Shown: in pieces, positions 45,821-53,666 of the stretch
Layout of the letters: every line of letters begins with the position of its first letter
Position numbering within the stretch: position 1 is the first letter of the stretch
Assembly: GCF_012272695.1 (NCBI RefSeq)
Contig: NZ_CP050902.1
Coordinates: 1,054,001 to 1,118,000 of the forward strand
Length of the DNA: 64,000 bases
Direction: 5' to 3'
Source: Nocardioides sp. JQ2195
Lineage (GTDB): Bacteria; Actinomycetota; Actinomycetes; Propionibacteriales; Nocardioidaceae
Notes under the pieces: model-generated
Seen by the model: only the letters and a program-made list of their open reading frames with translations
Database searches by the model: none
What the model was told of the DNA's origin: nothing
Translations under genes and position numbers: made by a program

Positions 45821-46735
45821 ATGGAGAAGCGTTGGAAGGGTCGAGACGACCTGGACAAGAAGGAGCGTCCCTCCGGGTCCGTCCTGGTGGCGTTGCTGCT
45901 GGCCTGCGCCACGATGATCACCCTCGACGCCCACGGGGGCGACGACTCGCCGATCGAGCCCGCTCGTCGGGTGGCGGGCGAGGCGTTCGGCCCGATCGAG
46001 GTGGTCACCGCCGACGTGGTGCGCCCCTTTGCCGCCATCCCCGACTGGTTCGGCAGTCGCAAGGACCTGCGCGAGCAGGTGGCCGAGCTCGAGGCCGAGA
46101 ACTCCCAGCTGCGCCACACTGTCGAGACCGCCGACCTCGACCGCAACCGCCTTGTCGAGTACGACGAGCTCACCCGCACCGCTGACGACACCGGCTACGA
46201 CCTGGTCCCCGCCCACGTGATCGCGGTCGGATCCGGTCAGTCCTTCTCCAACACCGTCACCATCGACGCCGGCTCCAACGCCGGCCTCCACGCCGACATG
46301 ACCGTGCTCAACAACGACGGCCTGATCGGTCGCGTCGTCCGGGTCACCCGCACGACGGCGACGGTGGTCCTCGTCGTCGACAAGGAGTCCGTGGTCGGTG
46401 GCCGGTTGGCCTCGAGCATGGAGATCGGCTTCCTCAGCGGCCGCGGGATCATCGACGGCACCGGGCGGCTCGACCTCGACCTGATGGATGACTCCGTGAC
46501 GGCCAACGCCGGTGACGTGGTCACCACCTGGGGCAGCGAGGCCGGGACCCCCTACGTCGCGGGCATCCCGATCGGCAAGGTCGTCTCCGTGATCAACAGC
46601 CCTCGGGAGACGTCGCGGCGTGCCGTGATCAAGCCCCTGGTCGACTTCACCTCGCTCGACCTCGTGGGGGTGGTGGTGCCGAAGGACTCGACCTCCGACC
46701 GGTCCGTGATCAGGGCCGAGGACGGGGATGAGTGA
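45821..46735 (+). CDS. mreC: Rod shape-determining protein MreC
   Basis: A 304-residue bitopic protein. It has an N-terminal anchor (GSVLVALLLACATMITLDA), a dimerising coiled coil (LREQVAELEAENSQLRHTVE, about residues 84-115) and extracytoplasmic beta barrels typical of MreC (VIAVGSGQSFSNTVTIDAG, GLIGRVVRVTRTTATVVLV). It links MreB to PBP2 and RodA. It starts two bases after the mreB stop and overlaps mreD by eight bases. Confidence 0.94.
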   Translation: MEKRWKGRDDLDKKERPSGSVLVALLLACATMITLDAHGGDDSPIEPARRVAGEAFGPIEVVTADVVRPFAAIPDWFGSRKDLREQVAELEAENSQLRHTVETADLDRNRLVEYDELTRTADDTGYDLVPAHVIAVGSGQSFSNTVTIDAGSNAGLHADMTVLNNDGLIGRVVRVTRTTATVVLVVDKESVVGGRLASSMEIGFLSGRGIIDGTGRLDLDLMDDSVTANAGDVVTTWGSEAGTPYVAGIPIGKVVSVINSPRETSRRAVIKPLVDFTSLDLVGVVVPKDSTSDRSVIRAEDGDE

Positions 46736-47249
46736 GATGACCGTCATGCGTGGTCTGGTCGCGTTCGCCGTCGTGGCGCTGGCCGTCGTGCTGCAGGTCA
46801 GCCTGTTCCCTCACTTCGCGTGGGACGGCGTGGTGCCCAACCTGGCCCTGCTGGTCGTGGTCGGCGCGGCGCTGGTCCGTGGACCCCAGTTCGCGGCCAC
46901 CCTCGGCTTCGTCGCCGGTGTGGTGATCGACCTGGCCCCGCCGGCCGACCACGTCGCCGGGCGCTGGGCCCTGGCCCTCGTGGTCGTGGGCTACCTGGCC
47001 GGGCGGGTCCGCCAGGATGCCAGGCCCCATGTCCTGGCCGCCGTCGGCACCGTGGCGGCAGCCTCCTTCATCGGCACGTCCCTCTTCGCGCTCTCCGGGC
47101 TGATCCTGAACGACCCCGCCGTCAGCGTCCCCGACATGCTCGAGGTGATCCTCGTGGCCGTGGTCTGGGACGTGCTGCTGACGCCGTTCGTGCTGCCGCC
47201 GGTGATGACCTTGTTCCGGCGACTCGAGCCTGCCGAGGTGGCGTGGTGA
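46728..47249 (+). CDS. mreD: Rod shape-determining protein MreD
   Basis: A 173-residue membrane protein with about five helices (for example LVAFAVVALAVVLQVSLFP and NLALLVVVGAALVRGPQF). A conserved GFVAGVVIDLAPP motif is the typical MreD signature. It is an integral partner of MreC in the elongasome. ATG at 46728 overlaps the mreC end; ATG at 46737 is an alternative. The stop shares one base with the mrdA start (TGATG). Confidence 0.9.
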   Translation: MSEMTVMRGLVAFAVVALAVVLQVSLFPHFAWDGVVPNLALLVVVGAALVRGPQFAATLGFVAGVVIDLAPPADHVAGRWALALVVVGYLAGRVRQDARPHVLAAVGTVAAASFIGTSLFALSGLILNDPAVSVPDMLEVILVAVVWDVLLTPFVLPPVMTLFRRLEPAEVAW

Positions 47250-49366
47250 TGGCGCTGTCCACCCAGCAGCGCAGCCGACTGCGGCTGGTCGTCGTCCAGG
47301 CCCTGGTGCTCAGTCTCTTCGCGACCCTGTTCGCGCGGCTCTGGTACCTCCAGGTCGCCGCCGGCGAGATCTACCAGGCCAAGGCAGCCTCCCAGTCGAT
47401 CCGCGAGATCGTGCTGCAGCCCGACCGAGGCCTGATCGTGGACGCCCAAGGGCGCCCGCTGGTCGCGAACCGCAGCTCCTGGGTGATCTCGGTCGACCGC
47501 ACCACCCTGGGCAAGCTCTCCGACGGCAAGCAACGCAAGCTGCTGCACCGGGTCGCCCGGGCCGTCGACATGGAGCCGAGGGCCATCCGCGCCCGATTGC
47601 TCAACTGCGGTGACGCCGACGCAGTCGCCCGCAAGTGCTGGAACGGCTCGCCGTACCAACCGGTGCCGATCGCCACCGACGTCAGGACCAAGGTCGCGCT
47701 GCTGATCAAGGAACAGGCCGAGGACTACCCCGGGGTGCTGGCCCAGCAGGAGTCCGTGCGCGCCTACCCCCAGCCGTACGGCGTGAACGCCGCGCACCTG
47801 CTCGGCTACCTCAGTCCGATCACCGAGGGAGAGCTGGCCGAGGCGGAGTCCGCCGACGACGTCTCCGTGAACGGCGCCTCCCAGGTCGGCCGGGCCGGGG
47901 TCGAGAAGGAGTACGACCGCTACCTGCGCGGGATGCCCGGCTACCAGCGCGTCGAGGTGAACTCGATGGGCCAGGTGATGAAGGAGCACAGCCTCGATGC
48001 GGGCACGCCGGGGGACACCCTGGTCACCAGCATCGACGCGAAGGTGCAGGCGACGGTCGAGAAGCAGCTCGCCGAGACGATCGCCACCGCGCGCAAGACC
48101 TACGACACGGTCACCCACAAGAACTACGTCGCCGACTCAGGGGCGGCGGTGGTCATGGAGGTGAACTCCGGACGCATCGTCGCGATGGCCAGCCAGCCGA
48201 CGTACGACCCGTCGGTCTGGGTCAACGGGATCACCCAGGCCCAGCTCTCCCGGCTCTACTCCGAGCAGGCCGGCACGCCGCTGCTGTCGCGAGCCACCCA
48301 GGGGCAGTTCGCACCCGGATCGACCTGGAAGCCGATGATGACCATCGGGGCACTGACCAACGGCTACACCACCGAAACCCGGCTCAACTGCTCCTCGGCC
48401 TTCCAGGTCGGCAACCGGGCGTTCAAGAACTACGAGTCCGGCGCCTACGGGTTCATCGGCTTCGACAAGGCCCTCGAGGTCTCCTGCAACACCTTCTTCT
48501 ACCGCGTCGGCTATGACTTCTGGCGCCGCTACGGCTCCGACGTGGCCGACGTGAATGCCAAGGACCCCCTGGTCGAGGAGGCCGAGGAGTTCGGCTTCGG
48601 TGAGACCACGGGCATCGACCTGCCGGCCGAGGCCTCCGGACGGATCGCCGACCGGGCCTGGAAGCGCGGCTACTACGACGCGCAGAAGGACTACTACTGC
48701 AAGCTGGCGAAGAACCCCCCGAAGGACGCCAGCGACTTCCTGCGTCGCTTCGCGCACGAGTTCTGCGTCGAGGGCTACGCCTACCGAGCCGGTGACGCGG
48801 TGAACTTCGCGATCGGGCAGGGCGACACGATCGTCACCCCGCTGCAGCTGGCTCGCGCCTACGCGGCGATCGGCAACGGCGGCACCCTGTGGAAGCCGCG
48901 CATCGGCAAGGCCGTGGTCGACGCCGACGGCAAGCTGGTCAAGCGCATCGAGCCCGAGAAGCAGGGCACCGTCGACCTCCCCGACTCGGTCCAGGGGTAC
49001 GTCGACACCGCTCTCAAGGGCGTGACCCGCCAGGGCACCATGTCCTGGCGGATGGGCGGCTTCCCGCTGGACCAGGTGCAGATCCGCTCCAAGACGGGAT
49101 CCGCCGAGGTCTACGGCAAGCAGTCCACCTCGTGGGTGGCCTCCTACTCCGACGACTACGTGGTGATCATGATGGTGTCCCAGGGTGGAACCGGGTCGGG
49201 CACCTCGGGTCCGGCGGTGCGCAAGATCTGGGAGACGCTCTACGGCATCGAGGGTGAGCAGGTCATGCCTGCCCGGTCCGCGATCCCCGACGTCCTGGCC
49301 GGGACGAAGCTGCCCGTCTTCGCCGAGGACGGCTCGATCCTCCCCCCGAAGCAGGCGAGGCACTGA
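47249..49366 (+). CDS. mrdA: Penicillin-binding protein 2 (elongasome transpeptidase)
   Basis: A 705-residue class B PBP. It has an N-terminal anchor (LVVVQALVLSLFATLFARLW), a PBP dimer domain with the R1-type motif LQPDRGLIVDAQGRPL, and a transpeptidase domain. The domain carries SxxK in GSTWKPMM (near residue 357), SxN in EVSCNTFF (near 412) and KTGSAE (near 615). It crosslinks lateral-wall peptidoglycan with RodA. Two Cys-containing insertions (LNCGDADAVARKCWNG and DYYCKLAK...FCVEG) are notable and may form disulfides outside the cell. One-base overlaps join it to mreD and rodA. Confidence 0.95.
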   Translation: MALSTQQRSRLRLVVVQALVLSLFATLFARLWYLQVAAGEIYQAKAASQSIREIVLQPDRGLIVDAQGRPLVANRSSWVISVDRTTLGKLSDGKQRKLLHRVARAVDMEPRAIRARLLNCGDADAVARKCWNGSPYQPVPIATDVRTKVALLIKEQAEDYPGVLAQQESVRAYPQPYGVNAAHLLGYLSPITEGELAEAESADDVSVNGASQVGRAGVEKEYDRYLRGMPGYQRVEVNSMGQVMKEHSLDAGTPGDTLVTSIDAKVQATVEKQLAETIATARKTYDTVTHKNYVADSGAAVVMEVNSGRIVAMASQPTYDPSVWVNGITQAQLSRLYSEQAGTPLLSRATQGQFAPGSTWKPMMTIGALTNGYTTETRLNCSSAFQVGNRAFKNYESGAYGFIGFDKALEVSCNTFFYRVGYDFWRRYGSDVADVNAKDPLVEEAEEFGFGETTGIDLPAEASGRIADRAWKRGYYDAQKDYYCKLAKNPPKDASDFLRRFAHEFCVEGYAYRAGDAVNFAIGQGDTIVTPLQLARAYAAIGNGGTLWKPRIGKAVVDADGKLVKRIEPEKQGTVDLPDSVQGYVDTALKGVTRQGTMSWRMGGFPLDQVQIRSKTGSAEVYGKQSTSWVASYSDDYVVIMMVSQGGTGSGTSGPAVRKIWETLYGIEGEQVMPARSAIPDVLAGTKLPVFAEDGSILPPKQARH

Positions 49367-50532
49367 TGGCCCGCCGCGCACCCGGGCTCGACTGGATCCT
49401 GATGTTCGCGTCCCTGGCGCTCGTCGTCCTCGGGTCGGTCCTGGTCTGGTCGGCCACCTCCCACCGTGACGACCTGACCGGCGGCGACTCCTCGACGTAC
49501 CTGAAGAAGCAGCTGGTCAACGTCGCCATCGGCGTGGTGCTGATGGTGATCGTGATGGCCACCGACCACCGTTGGGTCCGGATCGTCGCGCCGCTGGTCT
49601 ACTTCGCGTCGGTGATCGGGTTGGTGCTCGTGCTGGTCATGGGCACCACCGTGAACGGTTCCCGCTCCTGGTTGATGCTGGGCGGCCTCTCGATCCAGCC
49701 GTCGGAGTTCGCCAAGCTGGCGGTGGTGATCGGCATGGCCCTGCTGGTGGCCGAGCGCGCCGAGGGGTCCTGGCGCAAGCGCGTCGGCACGGGTGACGTG
49801 GTCGCCATGCTGGCCATCGCCGCCCTTCCGGCCGCCCTGATCCTGGTGCAGCCCGACCTCGGCACCATGCTCGTGCTGACGGCGTGCGTCTTCGGCGTGC
49901 TGGCGATCTCCGGCGCCCCGCGGATCTGGCTCGGCGGCCTCGTCTGTGCCGGCGTCATGGTGGCCTGGGTGGCCGTGGCCGCCGGCTTCCTCAAGGACTA
50001 CCAGGTCGATCGCTTCATGGCCTTCACCAACCCCGAGCTGGACCCACGCGGTGCCGGCTACAACGTGGAGCAGGCGCGCATCGCCATCGGCAACGGAGGC
50101 GTCTTCGGGCAGGGCCTCTTCGACGGGTCCCAGACCCGCTCCGGCTTCGTGCCCGAGCAGCACACCGACTTCATCTTCACCGTCGCGGGAGAGGAGCTGG
50201 GCCTGATCGGTGCCGGCGTCCTCATCGCGCTGCTGGCCATCGTGGTCTGGCGGGCGCTGTCGATCGCCACGCACTCCGAGGACATGTTCGGCCGGGTCGC
50301 CGCCGCCGGGATCGCGTGCTGGGTGGGCTTCCAGGCCTTCCAGAACATCGGCATGTGCTTGGGCATCATGCCGGTCACCGGGGTCCCGTTGCCCTTCGTG
50401 TCCTACGGTGGCTCCTCGATGTTCGCCGGCATGCTGGCGATCGGACTGCTCCAGAACGTCCACCTGCGCTCCACGTCGTCGCTCCCGACCCGCTTCACCG
50501 CCCCCGCGCGGGCCCGCGCCGTCTCCTCCTGA
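49366..50532 (+). CDS. rodA: Peptidoglycan glycosyltransferase RodA (SEDS)
   Basis: A 388-residue SEDS polymerase with about ten membrane helices. Signature segments are GSRSWLMLGGLSIQPSEFAK, LVQPDLGTMLVL (the conserved Asp region), QTRSGFVPEQHTDFIFTVAG and the C-terminal VPLPFVSYGGSSMFAGMLA. It polymerises lipid II and works with the PBP2 encoded just upstream. The ATG overlaps the mrdA stop by one base. The stop codon is immediately followed by a five-unit 22-bp repeat array, leaving no space for a normal terminator. Confidence 0.96.
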   Translation: MARRAPGLDWILMFASLALVVLGSVLVWSATSHRDDLTGGDSSTYLKKQLVNVAIGVVLMVIVMATDHRWVRIVAPLVYFASVIGLVLVLVMGTTVNGSRSWLMLGGLSIQPSEFAKLAVVIGMALLVAERAEGSWRKRVGTGDVVAMLAIAALPAALILVQPDLGTMLVLTACVFGVLAISGAPRIWLGGLVCAGVMVAWVAVAAGFLKDYQVDRFMAFTNPELDPRGAGYNVEQARIAIGNGGVFGQGLFDGSQTRSGFVPEQHTDFIFTVAGEELGLIGAGVLIALLAIVVWRALSIATHSEDMFGRVAAAGIACWVGFQAFQNIGMCLGIMPVTGVPLPFVSYGGSSMFAGMLAIGLLQNVHLRSTSSLPTRFTAPARARAVSS

Positions 50533-50641
50533 CGCGAACGGGCAGTTCTTGCTGCGCGAACAGGCAGTTCTTGCTGCGCGAACGGGCAGTTCTTGCGGCA
50601 CGAACAGGCAGTCCTTGCGGTCCGAACCCACCGTTCCTGTT
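50532..50641 (+). repeat. 22-bp tandem repeat array A (five units)
   Basis: Five head-to-tail units start at 50532, 50554, 50576, 50598 and 50620. Each reads about GCGCGAAC, five bases (mostly RGGCA), GTTCTTG, two bases. The first three are nearly identical and the last two decay. Each unit contains a dyad GAAC-N5-GTTC. The array begins at the last base of the rodA stop codon. The same repeat, inverted, forms the array at 53557-53666. Confidence 0.9.
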
Positions 50642-50722
50642 GCGTCGCGGGTTCGAGTGACGGCCGAGATCGGCGTACCCTTGTGCGTCGTACTGCCCCC
50701 TGATCTTACTGAGGTGTGTCCC

Positions 50723-52726
50723 GTGGGTTCCGACTTGCTCGACAGCGATGGCCGAACCGGCCACGCCAGCGTCTTCGAGCGCCTCGAGCCGCGCCTGCCA
50801 ACGGTGCAGAAGCCGATCCAGTACGTCGGCGGCGAGCTCAACTCGACCCTCAAGGACTGGGACTGCGCGCCCGACGGCCCGACCGTCCGCTGGGCGCTGA
50901 TGTACCCCGACGCCTACGAGGTGGGCCTGCCCAACCAGGGCGTCGCGATCCTCTATGAAGTGCTCAACGAGCGCGACTGGATCCTTGCCGAGCGCACCTA
51001 CTCCGTGTGGCCCGACATGGAGAAGGTCATGCGCGAGGGCGACGAGCACGGTCCGATCCCACAGTTCACTGTCGACAACCACCGACCGGTACGAGCCTTC
51101 GACGTCTTCGGCCTGAGCTTCTCCACCGAGCTCGGCTACACCAACATGCTCAATGCGCTCTCGCTGGCGCAGATCCCGCTCCATGCGGTGGAACGCACCG
51201 ACGACGACCCGATCGTCCTCTCCGGTGGCCACGCGTCCTTCAATCCCGAGCCCATCGCCGACTTCGTCGACGCCGTCGTGCTCGGTGATGGTGAGGAGAT
51301 CGTGCTCGCGGTCTCCGAGGTGATCCGTGAGTGGAAGGAAGAACGCAGCAGGCCCGGCGGCGAACACATTGACAGGGACGAGCTGCTGCGTCGCCTGGCG
51401 ATGAGCAACAACGTCTACGTGCCGAAGTTCTACGACGTGTCGTACGACGACGCGACCGGCCAGATCGCCGCGGTCGTGCCGAACGTCCCCGGCGTTCCCG
51501 ACCGGGTGCGCAAGCACACGCTCATGGACCTCGACGCGTGGCCCTACCCCGCCAAGCCGCTGGTGCCGCTCGCGGAGACGGTCCACGAACGCTTCTCGGT
51601 CGAGATCTTCCGCGGCTGCACCCGCGGCTGCCGTTTCTGCCAGGCCGGCATGATCACCCGACCGGTGCGCGAGCGCTCCATCGAGACCATCGGTGCAATG
51701 GTCGAGAACGGCATCCGCAAGTCTGGCTTCGAAGAGGTCGGCCTGCTGTCGCTCTCGAGTGCCGACCACACCGAGATCGGTGACGTGGCCAAGGGCTTGG
51801 CCGACCGCTACGAGGATTCCAACGTCTCGTTGTCGCTGCCCTCGACGCGCGTGGATGCGTTCAACATCTCGCTGGCCAACGAGTTCTCCCGCAACGGGCG
51901 CCGCTCCGGTCTCACCTTCGCTCCCGAGGGTGGCAGTGAGCGGATGCGCAAGGTCATCAACAAGATGGTCAGCGAGGAAGATCTGATCCGCACGGTCTCG
52001 GCTGCCTACTCGCACGGCTGGCGTCAGGTGAAGCTCTACTTCATGTGCGGGCTGCCCACCGAGACCGATGAAGACGTCCTGGAGATCGCCGACCTGGCCA
52101 AGAAGGTCATCGCCGAGGGACGCGCGGTCTCGGGTCGCAACGACATCCGCTGCACGGTCTCGATCGGTGGCTTCGTGCCGAAGGCGCACACCCCGTTCCA
52201 GTGGGCCGCGCAACTCGACCACGAGACCACCGACTCGCGCCTGCAGAAGCTGCGCGACGTGATCCGTGCCGACAAGAAGTTCGCCCGCGCCATCGGCTTC
52301 CGTTACCACGACGGCCGACCCGGCATCATCGAAGGACTGCTCTCCCGCGGTGACCGCCGCGTCGGTCGCATCATCGAGGAGGTCTGGCGAGACGGGGGCC
52401 GCTTCGACGGTTGGAGCGAGCACTTCTCCTTCGAGCGCTGGGAGGCCGCGGCCGAGCGAGCCCTTGACGGCACCGGCGTCGACCTCGAGTGGTTCACCAC
52501 CCGTGAGCGCGAGCTCGAGGAGACCCTTCCGTGGGACCACCTCGACTCCGGTCTCGACAAGGACTGGCTCTGGGCCGACTGGGAGGACGCTCTCGACCCC
52601 GACTCGATCGACGTCGAGGACTGCCGATGGACGCCCTGCTACGACTGCGGCGTCTGTCCTGAGATGAACACCGAGATCCAGATCGGCCCCACGGGCCAGA
52701 AGCTGCTGCCGCTTTCGGTGGTCTGA
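50723..52726 (+). CDS. TIGR03960-family radical SAM protein
   Basis: A 667-residue protein. It has an N-terminal B12-binding-like region (RWALMYPDAYEVGLPNQG, IVLSGGHASFNPEPIADF) and a radical SAM domain with the Fe-S motif CTRGCRFCQAG (CxxxCxxC, near residue 302) and LTFAPEGGSERMRKV. A C-terminal Cys cluster (CYDCGVC) may hold another cluster. The activity is unknown; the family normally sits beside or fused to a TIGR03936 (DUF2344) protein, which here lies 5.2 kb downstream. GTG at 50723 has GAGG nine bases upstream. Confidence 0.9.
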   Translation: MGSDLLDSDGRTGHASVFERLEPRLPTVQKPIQYVGGELNSTLKDWDCAPDGPTVRWALMYPDAYEVGLPNQGVAILYEVLNERDWILAERTYSVWPDMEKVMREGDEHGPIPQFTVDNHRPVRAFDVFGLSFSTELGYTNMLNALSLAQIPLHAVERTDDDPIVLSGGHASFNPEPIADFVDAVVLGDGEEIVLAVSEVIREWKEERSRPGGEHIDRDELLRRLAMSNNVYVPKFYDVSYDDATGQIAAVVPNVPGVPDRVRKHTLMDLDAWPYPAKPLVPLAETVHERFSVEIFRGCTRGCRFCQAGMITRPVRERSIETIGAMVENGIRKSGFEEVGLLSLSSADHTEIGDVAKGLADRYEDSNVSLSLPSTRVDAFNISLANEFSRNGRRSGLTFAPEGGSERMRKVINKMVSEEDLIRTVSAAYSHGWRQVKLYFMCGLPTETDEDVLEIADLAKKVIAEGRAVSGRNDIRCTVSIGGFVPKAHTPFQWAAQLDHETTDSRLQKLRDVIRADKKFARAIGFRYHDGRPGIIEGLLSRGDRRVGRIIEEVWRDGGRFDGWSEHFSFERWEAAAERALDGTGVDLEWFTTRERELEETLPWDHLDSGLDKDWLWADWEDALDPDSIDVEDCRWTPCYDCGVCPEMNTEIQIGPTGQKLLPLSVV

Positions 52727-52742
52727 GGGACCTGCCGCGACC

Positions 52743-53279
52743 ATGGCCAGACTGATCCATCTCAACGGGGCTCCTGGGGTGGGCAAGAGCACTCTCGCCG
52801 AGCGGTACGCCGCCGCGCACCCGGGCGTGCTCAACTGCGACATCGATCGGTTGCGGTGCCTGATCGGCGGCTGGGAGGACGACTTCGACGGCGCCGGGGA
52901 CGTCGTACGCCCGTTGGCGCTGGCCATGATCGGTGCGCACCTGGCCGGCGGGCGCGACGTCGTGCTCCCACAGATGCTCGCGCGAGATTCGGAGCGTGCG
53001 CGCTTCGCTGCGGTGGCGATCGACAACGGGCACGAGTTCGTTCACGTGCTCCTGCAGGCAGGGCCGGGACAGGCGCGGGCGCGCTTCCATGGTCGCGCAC
53101 CTGACGATGCACTCTTCGTCGCGATCCGACGGTCAGTGGAGCAACAGGGCGGCGACCGGGTCATCGACGTTCTCGACCGACACCTGGCCAGCTCGGGGTC
53201 CGACGCAGTGCTCGACGCGAGTCGTGACCTCGACGCGACCTGCAGTGCGCTCCGCGAGCTCCTGCAGCGCGCCGAGTAG
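52743..53279 (+). CDS. P-loop kinase-like ATP-binding protein
   Basis: A 178-residue protein of the small-molecule kinase type. The P-loop is LIHLNGAPGVGKSTLAERY (residues 4-22), a DIDRLR motif near residue 34 is in the acceptor position, a lid-like region follows (HGRAPDDALFVAIRRS), and a C-terminal helix ends the chain. The substrate is not known; similar proteins include antibiotic and sugar kinases. It begins 16 bases after the TIGR03960 stop and may be in its transcript. Confidence 0.72.
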   Translation: MARLIHLNGAPGVGKSTLAERYAAAHPGVLNCDIDRLRCLIGGWEDDFDGAGDVVRPLALAMIGAHLAGGRDVVLPQMLARDSERARFAAVAIDNGHEFVHVLLQAGPGQARARFHGRAPDDALFVAIRRSVEQQGGDRVIDVLDRHLASSGSDAVLDASRDLDATCSALRELLQRAE

Positions 53280-53288
53280 GGTCACCGG

Positions 53289-53486
53289 TTGACAGACACC
53301 CCAGCCCCTGACCGTCATCTCGAGTTCACCCGCACCTCTCCGGGGGAGAGGCGCCTCGAGCTGCACCTGGTGATCGGCAACGACGACACCGCGGTCGTGT
53401 GGTTCCGCTGGTCGCTCGACGACTTGGAGGCCGGCGACGTCCAGGTCTTCCTCGACTTCGACGACGAGGACCTGATCACGCGGTGA
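53289..53486 (+). CDS. Small acidic protein of unknown function
   Basis: A 65-residue protein beginning at a TTG preceded by GAGTAGGG. It is predicted beta-rich (RRLELHLVIGNDDTAVVWFR) with a very acidic C-terminus (DDLEAGDVQVFLDFDDEDL). No family is recognised. It is nine bases from the kinase-like gene and overlaps a 22-codon frame by four bases (GTGA). Confidence 0.5.
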   Translation: MTDTPAPDRHLEFTRTSPGERRLELHLVIGNDDTAVVWFRWSLDDLEAGDVQVFLDFDDEDLITR

Positions 53487-53551
53487 CCGACTTCTGGCCC
53501 GAGCCCGATGAGCCGCCGGAGCGTCCGGTTGGTCTCTTCGAGCGCGACTGA
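53483..53551 (+). CDS. Possible 22-residue microprotein
   Basis: GTG at 53483 overlaps the previous stop as GTGA and opens a 22-codon frame (MTDFWPEPDEPPERPVGLFE, then RD) ending in TGA just before repeat array B. It is acidic and Pro-rich. Codon choice is GC-rich at third positions, and the overlap geometry is that of coupled genes, but a frame this short can arise by chance. Confidence 0.32.
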   Translation: MTDFWPEPDEPPERPVGLFERD

Positions 53552-53556
53552 CCGAC

Positions 53557-53666
53557 ATCAACAACCCGCAGTTCGCGCATCAACAACACACCGTTCGCGC
53601 ATCAAGAACACGCCGTTCGCGCATCAAGAAGGCGCAGTTCGCGCATCAACAACACGCAGTTCGTCC
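53557..53666 (-). repeat. 22-bp tandem repeat array B (five units, inverted relative to array A)
   Basis: Units start at 53557, 53579, 53601, 53623 and 53645. Read on the minus strand each is about GCGCGAAC, five bases, GTTSTTG, AT. The best unit (53601-53622) matches array A units at 17 of 22 positions, including GCGCGAAC and GTTCTTG. The last two units lie inside the 3' end of the MFS gene and supply its stop codon. Confidence 0.9.

Noticed and set aside
46820..47248. N-terminal extension of PBP2 into mreD
   Set aside because: The frame is open upstream but Arg/Gly-rich and overlaps the convincing mreD gene. PBP2 homology and an anchor helix begin right after 47249.
50532..50641. Array A as a CRISPR
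   Set aside because: Units follow each other without unique spacers, the period is only 22 bp, and no cas gene is present.
50532..50641. GAAC-N5-GTTC dyads as LexA (SOS) boxes
   Set aside because: The actinobacterial SOS box has GAAC and GTTC separated by four bases with further conserved flanks. Here the gap is five and the flanks differ.
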